Assembly (NCBI GenBank): GCA_964562575.1
Contig: CAZLTY010000219.1
Location: 1 to 6,885, forward strand
Direction of reading: 5' to 3'
Origin: SG8-4 sp964562575
GTDB lineage: Bacteria; Planctomycetota; Phycisphaerae; Sedimentisphaerales; Anaerobacaceae
DNA length: 6,885 bases
The position numbers and the translations under genes were made by a program. Under the pieces are notes generated by a model. The model searched no databases, had not been told where the DNA came from, and saw only the letters and a program-made list of their open reading frames with translations. Positions 1-6,629 of this stretch are shown here, in pieces (the stretch's first letter is position 1; every line of letters begins with the position of its first letter).

Positions 1-800
1 GTAGAATCAAGACTGAAGGGTACACCGGCCTTGAATGACCACCCCTTCCCGGGCTTCCAAATAAAGCCGGGGACAATATCATTATTATGACCCTTACCCT
101 CTTTATCAAGATAGTTATATTCAATTGCCGGCCAAAAGGTCGGGGCGGGCTTGAAAAGAATCGCGCCATTTATTTCTCCCACCTCTGCATCATCGTCCTC
201 GCTCCACAAGTAGTTCGGATTGAAATGCAGGGAGAAATCCTCCCAAGCCTTCGAAATTTCTGTCGATACCTTATAGGCCCCATCATCAGTTCCCAACGAA
301 CGGTTACTGTCACCCGAAGGGAAATAGTACCAGAAATCCACAGCGACCCCTGGGAAATCGTTCGTTTCTTGAATGAGGTTCCATTTCTCAAAGACAAAGA
401 TATTGGCAATGCCCTGACTGTCGTTTTCCTTGCCGGGGATATCGAAATCGTTCATCCAATAGGGAATCCCGAGTGCGATATGATGGTCCTTTGCCCAACC
501 ATATTTCGAGCAGAGCACAAACACTGATCTCTGCTTCTGTTGACCTGAGGTCCGGTTGTGATAGTCGTTATCAGCCCCTCTGACCTGGGTCCAGTCGTAG
601 TACTGGTACTTCAGCGAAACAGAGAGATGGTCCTTGCCGACCACTTTGGCGCTTCTGGTCTTCGTAAAGAAACTCATGCAATACTGCCCACACCACGGGT
701 ACAACTCGTTTCCCTGCTCTGTAGAGCCTCCACCATTTGTCCCGGCACCCTCTGCGACGACAGCAAGCACAGCCACAAATGCCAACCTCACGAGACTCAT
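1..800 (-). CDS. Putative outer-membrane beta-barrel (phenol-degradation MetA-like transporter family), 3' end outside window
   Basis: This frame is open from the ATG at 800-798 to the window edge, giving 266 residues with no in-frame stop; the C-terminus is missing. A GAAGG ribosome site (806-810) lies 5 bases before the start. Residues 4-19 are a hydrophobic signal-peptide core (VRLAFVAVLAVVAEGA), with cleavage plausible near residue 19. The remainder alternates polar and aromatic residues, as in beta-barrel strands. It shows features I associate with the putative MetA-pathway-of-phenol-degradation barrel family: a G-I-P-Y strand (111-114), Y-F-P-S-G-D and S-L-G-T-D (159-172), and an I-E-Y-N-Y strand (226-230). 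These proteins are thought to sit in the outer membrane and pass small molecules, but the substrate is unknown. Residues 36-41 read WCGQYC, a possible disulfide pair. It lies downstream of a selenoprotein gene on the same strand, behind a terminator, so it is probably a separate unit. That it is a gene is solid; the family is inferred from general pattern. Confidence 0.8.
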   Translation of the reverse strand, partial: MSLVRLAFVAVLAVVAEGAGTNGGGSTEQGNELYPWCGQYCMSFFTKTRSAKVVGKDHLSVSLKYQYYDWTQVRGADNDYHNRTSGQQKQRSVFVLCSKYGWAKDHHIALGIPYWMNDFDIPGKENDSQGIANIFVFEKWNLIQETNDFPGVAVDFWYYFPSGDSNRSLGTDDGAYKVSTEISKAWEDFSLHFNPNYLWSEDDDAEVGEINGAILFKPAPTFWPAIEYNYLDKEGKGHNNDIVPGFIWKPGKGWSFKAGVPFSLDS

Positions 801-853
801 CTCAACCTTCACGGAAACGTCCTTTCAGAATCACGCATTCCGGAGACTACAAT

Positions 854-891
854 AAAAAAAGCGGGCAAGAGAAGCTCGTCTCTTTGCCCGC
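854..891 (-). terminator. Rho-independent terminator after the 916-1566 selenoprotein gene
   Basis: Read on the minus strand, a GC-rich stem (GCGGGCAAAGAGA pairing with TCTCTTGCCCGC, one bulged A) closes a short loop and is followed by seven T (854-860). It starts 24 bases after the TAG stop at 916-918, the standard position. It ends 53 bases before the start of the barrel gene, so it separates the two units. I see no good promoter in the 53 bases between, so partial read-through is possible. Confidence 0.85.
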
Positions 892-915
892 CGGTGCTCG
901 TGGCTCGATTTTGCA

Positions 916-1566
916 CTACGTTATGAAGTGCCAGGTTTTCTCCTGTTCGATCTCAAACGGCCCCAGGTCAACATCCACCAACACCTGGTATTTGCCCTTG
1001 AAATCCTTTGGCACTCGCCACGAGTACCGGCAGGTACCGCCTCAGCCGTACCTGAAGCTGCCAGCCTCAACTATGTTTCCCATCTCATCCACAATTCTAA
1101 CCTTAGCCTTCTTAACCGCCCGATTGTCCTTCACTGCGAATTTCTCGTAACGCTCCCCGGCTTGACCGACAATCGCATAATCTATGTCGACAGACGAGCT
1201 ATTCCGGCGAACTTTAGACTTGATCATAAGCGGAGGTCCGAGCCTGAGGGCTGTTGTCCTCAAAGCTTTCACCCTGATTCTTGAGAGATTCACCCAGGGC
1301 CCGCGGCTGTCAATCCGCCATGTGTGGCCGTCCTGTTCGGTCGATATGCTCAACCGTCTTGGCCTGTGCACTCCAGCACTTGTCAAAGTCGGCCCTGCTT
1401 CCGATGTGATCCTCGTACTCTTTAACCAGTTGTTGCGAAGCTGCAATACAGCAACTGCGTCGCCGGCATCGATCTCTATTCGGCCTCCGCCCCGAGAATG
1501 GAGACACACAAGCAAAACAGCAGCCCCTATGATGGCGATGGAAATCGATATGTCTCGTTTCTTCAT
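916..1566 (-). CDS. Membrane-anchored selenoprotein of unknown function, Sec at residue 175 (UGA 1042-1044)
   Basis: I read this as one 216-residue protein from the ATG at 1566-1564, through an in-frame TGA at 1044-1042 as selenocysteine, to TAG at 918-916. The strongest evidence is the 41 residues after the TGA: they match the equivalent stretch of the gene at 1877-2494 without gaps, 24 identical, sharing GG-C-R-SWR-P, DFKGKY and DLGPFE. A stop codon would not leave conserved protein beyond it. A SECIS-like hairpin follows (1010-1028) and selA/selB are nearby. Residues 7-22 are a membrane anchor (SISIAIIGAAVLLVCL) after MKKRD, so the rest should be extracytoplasmic. The C-terminal half looks beta-rich, with GQAGERYE, a D-E-x-G turn and GSFRYG before U, suggesting an Ig-like sandwich (inference). 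U-G-G-T-C puts a Cys four residues after Sec, a possible redox pair. GAGG lies 10 bases before the start, and the start overlaps a small upstream ORF. Function not recognised. Confidence 0.88.
1010..1044 (-). promoter_or_regulatory. Sec UGA codon plus SECIS-like hairpin (916-1566 gene)
   Basis: The recoded UGA is at 1044-1042. Thirteen bases after it an 8-bp stem forms on the minus-strand RNA, GGUACUCG paired with CGAGUGCC around a UGG loop (1010-1028; one G-U pair). The loop begins 22 bases after UGA and its second base is G. Bacterial SECIS elements are known to be a short hairpin just downstream of UGA with a G early in the loop, which SelB's C-terminal winged helices bind. The fit is by eye, without folding energies. 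Confidence 0.68.
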
Positions 1567-1673
1567 ACGCGTTTCGCCTCACAACAAAGGGCACAGTTTT
1601 GCGCCCCAATCCACCCGGCTTTTTGAATGTCGTTGTCCGCCAAGTCCACACACTTTCTGCATTTGGTAGTCAT
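1563..1673 (-). CDS. Possible 36-residue zinc-knuckle mini-protein, overlapping the next start
   Basis: A short frame runs from the ATG at 1673-1671 to TGA at 1565-1563. That stop overlaps the start of the downstream selenoprotein gene in an ATGA arrangement, typical of translational coupling. The product has five cysteines in 36 residues: C-R-K-C at 5-8 and C-A-L-C-C at 27-31. This CxxC, 18 residues, CxxC spacing would suit one zinc ion. Against it, no clear Shine-Dalgarno precedes the ATG, the frame is short and I recognise no homologue. It may be a leader peptide, a metal-binding small protein or chance. Confidence 0.33.
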   Translation of the reverse strand: MTTKCRKCVDLADNDIQKAGWIGAQNCALCCEAKRV

Positions 1674-1876
1674 GAGACGCGGACACAGCAATTTCGTTAC
1701 GTCCTTCTTAGAACTTTTCTGCGGGAAACATCACATAGAGGCAACATTTGCTCAGAATGCTCGGGCTACTCCACAAGAAAGCCGGGACAAACGACCGTTA
1801 CCCTGCCGCCTGCCCTTGCTCACCGTTGAGGCAAGTAAGAACCCAATTGTCCAGTGATGCTCGTTCAGAGTTGCCA
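1567..1876. other. Intergenic region between the two minus-strand selenoprotein genes
   Basis: About 310 bases. Apart from the possible mini-ORF at 1563-1673 I see no gene here. At 1815-1835 there is a small imperfect hairpin (CTTGCTCA against TGAGGCAAG, one bulge) without a following T run on either strand, so it is not a convincing terminator for the gene ending at 1877. No good promoter for the downstream gene was evident, so the two paralogues could be co-transcribed. Confidence 0.5.
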
Positions 1877-2494
1877 TCAACTCATCGAGTGCCAGATTTC
1901 GGGATGTTTCGTTTCAAATGGTCCCAGGTCAATATTCACTTCCACTCTGTACTTGCCCTTAAAATCGTTCGGTGCTCGCCACGAGGACCGGCAGACGCCG
2001 CCTCAGCCATACTCGAACGAACCTGAGCCCAGAACTGTGCCGGACTCATCAAGGATCGTAAATATCGGGGCAGGTCTTCTTGCTCCGTTTTTCGCCGCAC
2101 CGGGCTCATACACCTCCCCGGCCTGCCCCTCGATTATCAGGCCTATGGATATGCTCCTGCCGCTGCCGCCCACATCGGCTTTCACACAAAGCGGCGCCCC
2201 TGGTTTCACGCCGTCTTCAGGCGGCCGCGGCGGCACGCCCGTGAGACCGAGCGTCCAGGTGTCTCCGTTGTCGTCGCTCGCCGCCAGCGAGGAAAATCTA
2301 GTCTGTTGACTCGGCTCGGGCCACGCCCCAGGCAATGGCGCAGGCTCGCCCGTCAATGCAGATGCCGGATCCGGGGCTGGTGGGGATGAGGGCGAGTTGA
2401 GGGATCGCACCAGGATTCCGGCGAATACGACCAACACCGCCACGCCGATTACAATCATGGGAACTTTCATTCCCTTGGAACTACTGTTTTCCAT
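1877..2494 (-). CDS. Membrane-anchored selenoprotein of unknown function, Sec at residue 164 (UGA 2003-2005)
   Basis: The gene reads from the ATG at 2494-2492 through an in-frame TGA at 2005-2003 to a TGA stop at 1879-1877, giving 205 residues. It is a paralogue of the 916-1566 product: both have an N-terminal anchor, a variable linker, a GQAGE-x-YE segment, I-x-D-E-x-G, GSF-x-YG-U-GG-x-C, then a tail with SWR, DFKGKY and DLGPFE. The tail after U has exactly 41 residues in both. Residues 11-29 are the membrane anchor (VPMIVIGVAVLVVFAGI core), followed by a Pro/Ser/Ala-rich linker to about residue 60, so the C-terminal domain should lie outside the cytoplasmic membrane. U164 and C168 form a U-x3-C pair. 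GAGG (2502-2505) lies 7 bases before the start. A perfect TATAAT on this strand at 2624-2629 may be its -10 box. The gene is divergent from selA. I do not recognise the family; carrier or redox roles are guesses. Confidence 0.88.
1971..2005 (-). promoter_or_regulatory. Sec UGA codon plus SECIS-like hairpin (1877-2494 gene)
   Basis: The UGA is at 2005-2003. Thirteen bases later the RNA can form GGUCCUCG against CGAGCACC around a UGG loop (1971-1989), with seven pairs and one internal C-C mismatch. Loop, spacing and outer pairs match the hairpin of the 916-1566 gene. Between the two, one stem pair changes from U-G to U-A, which keeps pairing. Because the coding sequence is also conserved here, part of the similarity comes from the protein. 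Confidence 0.65.
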
Positions 2495-2623
2495 TAGACA
2501 ACCTCGCTACAACCAAGAGCACCATCTCTTATTCGAATCTTCCTGCATCACAGTATTCCCTGCAGCATCTATCTGCCCACGCCTTGCCACCGTCAATTGT
2601 TCAGCCCAGACAGTCTTTGACTA

Positions 2624-2629
2624 TTATAA
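2624..2629 (-). promoter_or_regulatory. Candidate -10 box for the minus-strand selenoprotein genes
   Basis: On the minus strand this is a perfect TATAAT, about 130 bases upstream of the start at 2494. The matching -35 position is poor (T-rich, no TTGACA-like hexamer), so this is only a suggestion. Confidence 0.3.
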
Positions 2630-2782
2630 CACCGTGAGGCATGAGAAAAACGCTTTTTTTCCTTTTTTTTATTCTGCTCGGCGTCTGTAGAGAGGCAGTG
2701 AGGCCGGTGGAGAAACTATCCATCGCACACTCGGGCAGGATTGCTTATAAGTTGTTGGGACACTCACTGGCTGACAAACTGT

Positions 2783-2810
2783 TTGCTTTCATTGCCTGAT
2801 GAAGTAAAAT
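2783..2810 (+). promoter_or_regulatory. Candidate sigma-70-type promoter for selA-selB
   Basis: TTGCTT at 2783-2788 and TAAAAT at 2805-2810 are 16 bases apart, in AT-rich DNA, about 55 bases before the selA start. Transcription would begin near 2817. It is the best match I see upstream of selA, but sigma-factor preference in this organism is unknown. Confidence 0.35.
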
Positions 2811-2864
2811 GTGCTTTTATTGTTTGTTATTACAATTCTCATTTTTTGGAATTTGAGGTAGCTC

Positions 2865-4289
2865 ATGGCAAAGCAGGACGAATCCGCTACGGCCGCGATG
2901 AGGAATCTGCCCTCCGTAGATGCTCTCTTGAAAGACGCCACCCTTGAAAACTGTGCTGGAGTGGTGGGCAGAAAAGTAGTGGTTGATTCAATTCGGCGAG
3001 CCATTGACCAGGTGCGAGCACTCATTGTTTCCAAGGCGGCCGCCGAATTGGATGAAACGGCAATTCGAGAAAAAATCATTGCCGACGTCAAGCAACGCCT
3101 GGATACAGTTGCGGCGCCCTACTACAAGAGGGTCATCAACGCAACGGGGATCATTCTGCATACCGGCCTCGGCCGGGCGGTTCTTCCCGCTGAGGCGCTG
3201 CGCCAGATTCGGGAAGAATTGTCCGGATATTCAGTGCTGCAGTCGGACACCCAAACGGGCAAACGCTCCAAACGAGACGAGGCCGTCGAGCGGCTTTTGA
3301 AGCAGTTGACCGGCGCCGAGGCGGCCACGGTAGTCAACAACAACGCCGCCGCCACCAGCATCGTGCTGAACACCGTCGCAGACGGCAAAGAAGTTATAGT
3401 CTCCCGCGGCCAGCTCGTTGAGATCGGCGGATCATTCCGTCTGCCCGACGTCATGGCTTTCAGCGGCGCCAAACTTGTCGAAGTCGGCGCCACGAACAAA
3501 ACACACCCGCGTGACTACGCCAGCGCTATCACCGAAAACAGCGCTGCGATCCTACGCGTCCACCCGAGCAACTACAAGATTCAGGGTTTCTCATCGGAAG
3601 TGCCGCTCGGTGAGCTTGTTGAAATCGCACATTCGCACGATCTGGCGATGATCGACGATGTCGGTGCAGGCGCCCTGGTCGATTTTTCACAATTCGGGTT
3701 CGACCCCGAGCCGATGCTGGCCGAATCGATCCGTGAGGGGGCCGACATTGTCACCGCGAGCGCCGACAAACTGATAGGCGCCTCTCAGGGCGGGATCATC
3801 CTGGGCAAGGCGGAACTTGTAAACGCCGTGCGGAAGAATCAGTTTGCCCGAATCGTGCGTGTCGGCAAACTCACCCTCGCAACACTGGAAGCCACCCTGA
3901 AACTGTTTCTTGACGAATCACTTGCTCTGGCCGAAGTTCCAACACTGCAAATGCTCAGGCGGGATGGTTGCGAAATCGCTGAGCATGCCAAACGGTTGGC
4001 CTCGCAGTTGAGCAAGAGCACTTGTGACGCCGAGGTCACAAACATAGCCGGTTTTTCGCAGATGGGCAGCGGTTCGCTGACAACTCAGGACCTGCCTACG
4101 ACGCTTGTTGCAGTGCGCCCGGAAAAGATCAGCGCAGAATCATTGGCAAAACGGCTTCGCCAATACGACACACCGATTTTTGCCCGCATTCACAATGACC
4201 GGGTTCTTATCGATCCGCGCACCCTTCTGGCCGGAGATGACAAGATAATAGTCAAGGCATTCTCGGCGATTCTTGGGCAGGCAAACTAA
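2865..4289 (+). CDS. selA: L-seryl-tRNA(Sec) selenium transferase SelA
   Basis: SelA is the cytoplasmic PLP enzyme that converts Ser-tRNA(Sec) to Sec-tRNA(Sec) using selenophosphate, which SelD makes. The 474 residues match the usual length of about 460-470. Visible family blocks in order: N-A-T-G-I-I-L-H-T-G-L-G-R-A (92-105), V-N-N-N-A-A-A (157-163), S-R-G-Q-L-V-E-I-G-G-S-F-R (180-192), V-G-A-T-N-K-T-H (207-214), S-N-Y-K-I-Q-G-F (235-242), and S-A-D-K-L-I-G (299-305) whose K302 should be the PLP-binding lysine. The start is supported by GAGG 6 bases upstream. The stop lies 5 bases before selB, so the two form an operon. Some usually invariant positions differ: H-T-G-L-G-R-A where E. coli has H-T-N, and S-A-D-K-L-I-G-A-S-Q where E. 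coli has S-G-D-K-L-L-G-G-P-Q. This indicates a diverged branch, with the catalytic lysine kept. Confidence 0.97.
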   Translation: MAKQDESATAAMRNLPSVDALLKDATLENCAGVVGRKVVVDSIRRAIDQVRALIVSKAAAELDETAIREKIIADVKQRLDTVAAPYYKRVINATGIILHTGLGRAVLPAEALRQIREELSGYSVLQSDTQTGKRSKRDEAVERLLKQLTGAEAATVVNNNAAATSIVLNTVADGKEVIVSRGQLVEIGGSFRLPDVMAFSGAKLVEVGATNKTHPRDYASAITENSAAILRVHPSNYKIQGFSSEVPLGELVEIAHSHDLAMIDDVGAGALVDFSQFGFDPEPMLAESIREGADIVTASADKLIGASQGGIILGKAELVNAVRKNQFARIVRVGKLTLATLEATLKLFLDESLALAEVPTLQMLRRDGCEIAEHAKRLASQLSKSTCDAEVTNIAGFSQMGSGSLTTQDLPTTLVAVRPEKISAESLAKRLRQYDTPIFARIHNDRVLIDPRTLLAGDDKIIVKAFSAILGQAN

Positions 4290-4294
4290 GAGTT

Positions 4295-6211
4295 ATGGAT
4301 ACGGCACAAAAAAATATCACGCTTGGAACAGCGGGCCATATAGATCACGGCAAGACGGCGTTGATAAAATGCCTCACAGGCTGTGACACCGATCTGCTCA
4401 AGGCCGAGAAAGAACGCGGAATGTCCATAGATCTCGGATTCGCACCGTGCACGGTCTCCAGCCTGGAGGTTGGCATCGTCGACGTCCCCGGGCATGAGAA
4501 TTTCATAAAGACAATGGTAGCCGGCGCCACCGGCATTGACGGCGTCATTTTTGTCATCGCCGCCGACGACGGTGTAATGCCGCAGACCCGCGAGCATCTC
4601 GACATACTCACGCTGCTCGGTGTCAAGTACGGCATCGTGGCTCTGACAAAAGTAGATGCCGTCGAGCCTTCACGCCTCCAAGAGGCCAGTGCCGAGATCG
4701 AGAATTTTCTCGTGGGGACATTCCTGGAAAACGCCCCTATTCTGCCTGTCTCCAGCATGACAGGCCAGGGCTTCGATAAGTTCTACGAGGCCCTCAAGGA
4801 GCTTGTGGACGCCATCGAGCCCAAGAGGACCGACGGCGTGTTCCGGCTTCCTGTCGAGCGGACGTTTTCCGTCAAGGGCTACGGCACGGTAGTCACCGGC
4901 ATTCCGGTCGCCGGCACGGTCAAAATCGGTGACGAAGTGGTCCTTTTCCCCCACGCCAGCAAAGGCCGGGTGAAGGCCGTGCAGGTTTACAAAAGAAACA
5001 GCGATACCGCCGTGGTCGGCCAGTGCGCGGCGATCAATGTCCCTCAATGGGATTATAAGAACGTCGAACGTGGCTGCACGGTGACTGCCGCCAAATACTT
5101 CACGCCTGCGCAGTGGTATCTGTGCAAACTTCAAATTCTGACCAACATAAAGTCGCCCCTCAAGACGGGCGCTAAAATAAAATTCCACACCGGCACCTCC
5201 GAAATTCTTGCCACTGCGTATTTACTCGAAACCAATCGCGCCGCCGCCGACCAGACTCACCTCGTCCAGATAAGACTGGATCGACCCCAGCGGATCGTGG
5301 CGGCCCCCGGCGACCGTTTCATCCTGCGCAACCTCTCACCCGTCGAGACTGTCGGCGGAGGGATGATCGTCGAGGCGCTTGGCGGCAAGCTGAGGCGAAG
5401 TCAGGGCCACGTCGTCCAGGACGCCCACGACAGGGCCGCAGCAGTGCCGGTCGAAAAGGATTTTGTCGAGTATTGCGTAAAGACCGCCGAGGCCCGTGCC
5501 GCCAGTGAAGGCGAGCTTTCTATTCGCACCAAGATTCTCCCCGGACCACTAAAGGAGATTCTCGCCGAACTCAGCGCCGAAGGCAAGGTGATCAGTCTGG
5601 ACTCGAAGCTTTTCGCCCACTCTGACACAATCGAGGTTCTCCAGCACAAAATCCTTGATATTGTCGCTGAATCTCATCGCAGCAAACCCGAGAGCCTGGG
5701 GCTTGGTATCGAGCAGCTTTCAGAAGCGTCGCAACTGAGAAAGGATGTCTTTGACGGCCTTCTCGGATTGCTGACCTCTCGCGGCAAACTCGTCGAGAGA
5801 AAGCACCGCATGGCCCTGCCCGAACATCGCGAGATGTTCAGCGAAGCCGAACAAGAATTGCTCATGACCGCCGAATCGCTTTTCAAGACCCGGCCCTTCA
5901 AGCCACCCAAATTCGATGAGGTTGTAAACGCCGCCGCGGCAAGGCCTGAAGATGTTCAGAAAATTCTGAAGATACTGATCGAGCAGGAGCTTCTTGTCCG
6001 AGTCGACAACGATCTTCTCTTTCATCGTGAGGCCGTCGAGCAAGCCCGTGAGCTATTGACGACATTTATCAAGAAGGAAGGCGGCCTCGAAAGCGTCAAG
6101 TTCAAATACCTTCTCGAGACGACCAGAAAATTCGCCATCCCCCTGCTTGATTACTTCGACCGTATAGGAGTAACCCGCCGCGTGGGTTACACGCGCCATT
6201 TGAAGACATAG
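4295..6211 (+). CDS. selB: Selenocysteine-specific elongation factor SelB
   Basis: SelB is the EF-Tu-like GTPase that carries Sec-tRNA(Sec) to the ribosome and binds the SECIS hairpin beside the UGA. It has 638 residues, a normal length. The GTPase motifs are complete: G-H-I-D-H-G-K-T (14-21), the R-G-M-S-I-D-L-G-F-A switch I block typical of SelB (41-50), D-V-P-G-H (63-67) and T-K-V-D (118-121). Beta-barrel domains follow to about residue 370, then winged-helix domains to the end. The last segment keeps the characteristic R-K-F-A-I-P-L-L-D-Y-F-D-R-I-G-V-T-R-R, the SECIS-binding end in known SelB. No frameshift or in-frame UGA is seen. Translation is probably coupled to selA: the gap is 5 bases and the Shine-Dalgarno is weak. 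A selenoprotein gene starts 25 bases after its stop on the same strand, so it probably belongs to the same transcript. Confidence 0.98.
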   Translation: MDTAQKNITLGTAGHIDHGKTALIKCLTGCDTDLLKAEKERGMSIDLGFAPCTVSSLEVGIVDVPGHENFIKTMVAGATGIDGVIFVIAADDGVMPQTREHLDILTLLGVKYGIVALTKVDAVEPSRLQEASAEIENFLVGTFLENAPILPVSSMTGQGFDKFYEALKELVDAIEPKRTDGVFRLPVERTFSVKGYGTVVTGIPVAGTVKIGDEVVLFPHASKGRVKAVQVYKRNSDTAVVGQCAAINVPQWDYKNVERGCTVTAAKYFTPAQWYLCKLQILTNIKSPLKTGAKIKFHTGTSEILATAYLLETNRAAADQTHLVQIRLDRPQRIVAAPGDRFILRNLSPVETVGGGMIVEALGGKLRRSQGHVVQDAHDRAAAVPVEKDFVEYCVKTAEARAASEGELSIRTKILPGPLKEILAELSAEGKVISLDSKLFAHSDTIEVLQHKILDIVAESHRSKPESLGLGIEQLSEASQLRKDVFDGLLGLLTSRGKLVERKHRMALPEHREMFSEAEQELLMTAESLFKTRPFKPPKFDEVVNAAAARPEDVQKILKILIEQELLVRVDNDLLFHREAVEQARELLTTFIKKEGGLESVKFKYLLETTRKFAIPLLDYFDRIGVTRRVGYTRHLKT

Positions 6212-6236
6212 ACAATCGCCGAGGAGGTTCTTGAAA

Positions 6237-6560
6237 ATGACACGCTCTGTTCGAAACATCTGCGAACGAGCCAAGGCGTATTGCTTTGGGAAAGCCGCGA
6301 TCGCTTGTCTTGTCGTGTCCGTCCTGACAGCCGGAATAATGCTTTTGCTCCAACCTGGATGAGGTAGCCCTATAGGAGCTCTCGTAGAGCTTGTGATATA
6401 CCCGGCGTTTTTCGCCGCTGCCGTATTCGGCGTAATTGGCATCCTTAACGACCGCCGGAAATTCCTTGCGATCACCTCAGTGGCCATTGCCATAGGAGTT
6501 CTGCTGTATATTCTTGTTTGCCAATGGCTCTCTATGTACTATGGCAACATGTTGCAATGA
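6237..6560 (+). CDS. Small three-helix membrane selenoprotein of unknown function, Sec at residue 42 (UGA 6360-6362)
   Basis: Reading from the ATG at 6237 through an in-frame TGA at 6360-6362 to TGA at 6558-6560 gives 107 residues. A strong GAGGAGG (6221-6227) lies 9 bases before the start. Helix 1 is about residues 20-38, then Q-P-G-U-G-S-P, helix 2 about 46-70, N-D-R-R-K (71-75), and helix 3 about 76-97. The basic N-terminus and RRK loop put the N-terminus and second loop in the cytoplasm and Sec on the outer side. After the UGA it aligns without gaps with the 6630-6878 product, 22 of 54 residues identical, including G-U-G-x-P, FG--GI, DRRK and LAI. Without read-through the gene would be a 41-residue stub, and the conserved second half would have no start. 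It follows selB by 25 bases. No homologous family came to mind; a membrane redox role is possible but not shown. Confidence 0.85.
6360..6392 (+). promoter_or_regulatory. Sec UGA codon plus SECIS-like hairpin (6237-6560 gene)
   Basis: After the UGA (6360-6362), AGCUCU (6377-6382) pairs with AGAGCU (6386-6391) around a CGU loop, extended by one G-U pair (6376 with 6392). The loop begins 21 bases after the UGA and its second base is G. Geometry matches the other three candidates although the stem sequence is different. Confidence 0.62.
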
Positions 6561-6629
6561 ATGTGGCTGGCCCTGCTGGTTTATGGATTTGCCCACTAAC
6601 ATCAACAGGACCATGGTAGAGGAAGAGAA

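Larger units (their letters stand above)
2495..2864. other. Divergent intergenic region upstream of selA
   Basis: 370 bases separating the minus-strand selenoprotein pair from selA. It contains candidate promoters for both directions and a T-rich stretch at 2654-2670 (T7, CC, T8). I found no tRNA: a TTCGAA at 2533-2538 resembles a T-loop but lacks a pairing T-stem. A 52-codon frame at 2641-2799 is not convincing. selC and selD are not here. Confidence 0.55.

Noticed and set aside
87..926. Open frames on the plus strand across 87-527 and 558-926
   Set aside because: They lie opposite the barrel gene at 1-800 or the terminator, have no signal, motif or ribosome site, and read as low-quality protein. 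The minus-strand frame is much more convincing.
1563..1860. Extending the 36-residue Cys-rich frame upstream through further in-frame TGAs (near 1732 and 1756) as a longer selenoprotein
   Set aside because: The upstream stretch has no start with a ribosome site, no paralogue, low-quality amino acid composition and no clear hairpin at the right distance.
1184..2309. Plus-strand open frames opposite the minus-strand selenoprotein genes (for example 1184-1669 and 1854-2309)
   Set aside because: They are shadows of coding sequence on the other strand. The paired conservation of the minus-strand products decides the coding strand.
2520..2560. TTCGAA at 2533-2538 as a possible tRNA T-loop, perhaps selC
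   Set aside because: The flanking bases do not form a five-pair T-stem on either strand, and no acceptor or anticodon arm was found.
2641..2799. A 52-codon plus-strand frame beginning with a hydrophobic, signal-like stretch (MRKTLFFLFFILLGVC)
   Set aside because: The hydrophobic run comes from the T-rich tract, the only GAGG is one base from the ATG, the lipobox is not canonical, and the frame covers the best selA promoter candidate. No homologue is recognised.
6558..6599. The terminal TGA of the 107-residue selenoprotein as a second Sec, adding 13 residues to TAA at 6597-6599
   Set aside because: No hairpin with the local SECIS geometry follows it, and the paralogue has no matching extension.
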